DNA of 6,666 bases. Source: Gemmatimonadota bacterium. GTDB lineage: Bacteria; Gemmatimonadota; Gemmatimonadetes; Gemmatimonadales; GWC2-71-9. A model generated the notes under the pieces. The model worked only from the letters and a program-made list of their open reading frames with translations, made no database searches and had not been told where the DNA came from. The position numbers and the translations under genes are program-made. The stretch spans positions 1-6,666 of the forward strand of contig JAOUDR010000156.1 of assembly GCA_029859185.1 (NCBI GenBank), given 5' to 3'. Shown piece after piece: positions 6,653-6,666 of the stretch (the stretch's first letter is position 1; each line of letters opens with the position of its first letter).

Positions 6653-6666
6653 CCGGGTTGCCCCGG
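6653..6666 (+). terminator. Possible terminator hairpin cut by the window edge
   Basis: Immediately after the mgtE stop, CCGGG (6653-6657) and CCCGG (6662-6666) can pair around a TTGC loop. The stem may continue past the window, since the preceding bases GGTAA could pair with following sequence. Whether a T-run follows cannot be seen. This position fits the end of the operon, but a 5-bp G+C stem is also common by chance at this base composition. Confidence 0.3.

Noticed and set aside
1..6666. CRISPR arrays, tRNA/rRNA genes, insertion sequences or phage genes
   Set aside because: No direct repeat arrays, RNA-gene motifs, transposase-like proteins or terminal repeats were seen; almost every base is accounted for by housekeeping-type genes.

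Overview
The window is wholly coding and carries a single plus-strand run of six tightly packed genes. They abut or overlap by 1-32 bases, and no gap exceeds one base until the last stop codon at 6652. Base composition is very G+C rich, with strong G/C bias at third codon positions, which also creates long empty minus-strand reading frames. The protein set and order (7TM-HD phosphodiesterase, YbeY, two CNNM/CorC-type proteins, DUF502, MgtE) suggest a high-GC Gram-negative-type bacterium. Gemmatimonadota is my best guess, from memory of similar layouts and unverified.

Layout: bases 1-1853 hold the 3' part of a PgpH/YqfF-type membrane HD-domain phosphodiesterase (5' end outside the window). The rRNA-maturation endoribonuclease YbeY follows, probably from a GTG at 1822 inside the end of pgpH, to 2283. 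Two neighbouring CNNM/CorC-family proteins follow (2280-3491 and 3488-4654), each with three or four predicted membrane segments, a CBS pair and a CorC_HlyC C-terminal domain. A two-TM DUF502 protein (4656-5312) and a complete MgtE magnesium channel (5309-6652) end the run. A short G+C hairpin starts right after the mgtE stop and reaches the window edge.

How the genes fit together: the last four genes look like a divalent-cation (Mg2+) handling block, with three CBS-domain membrane proteins plus DUF502. It is translationally coupled to a predicted cyclic dinucleotide (c-di-AMP) hydrolase and to YbeY. CBS domains in CorC and MgtE bind adenine nucleotides, and some CBS proteins elsewhere bind c-di-AMP, so a functional link is plausible but is inference only. 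No clearly new system is visible. The points most worth checking are this gene combination, the degenerate membrane domains of the two CorC-like proteins, the unusual start and a replaced conserved Arg in YbeY, and a perfect 22-bp palindrome inside ybeY.
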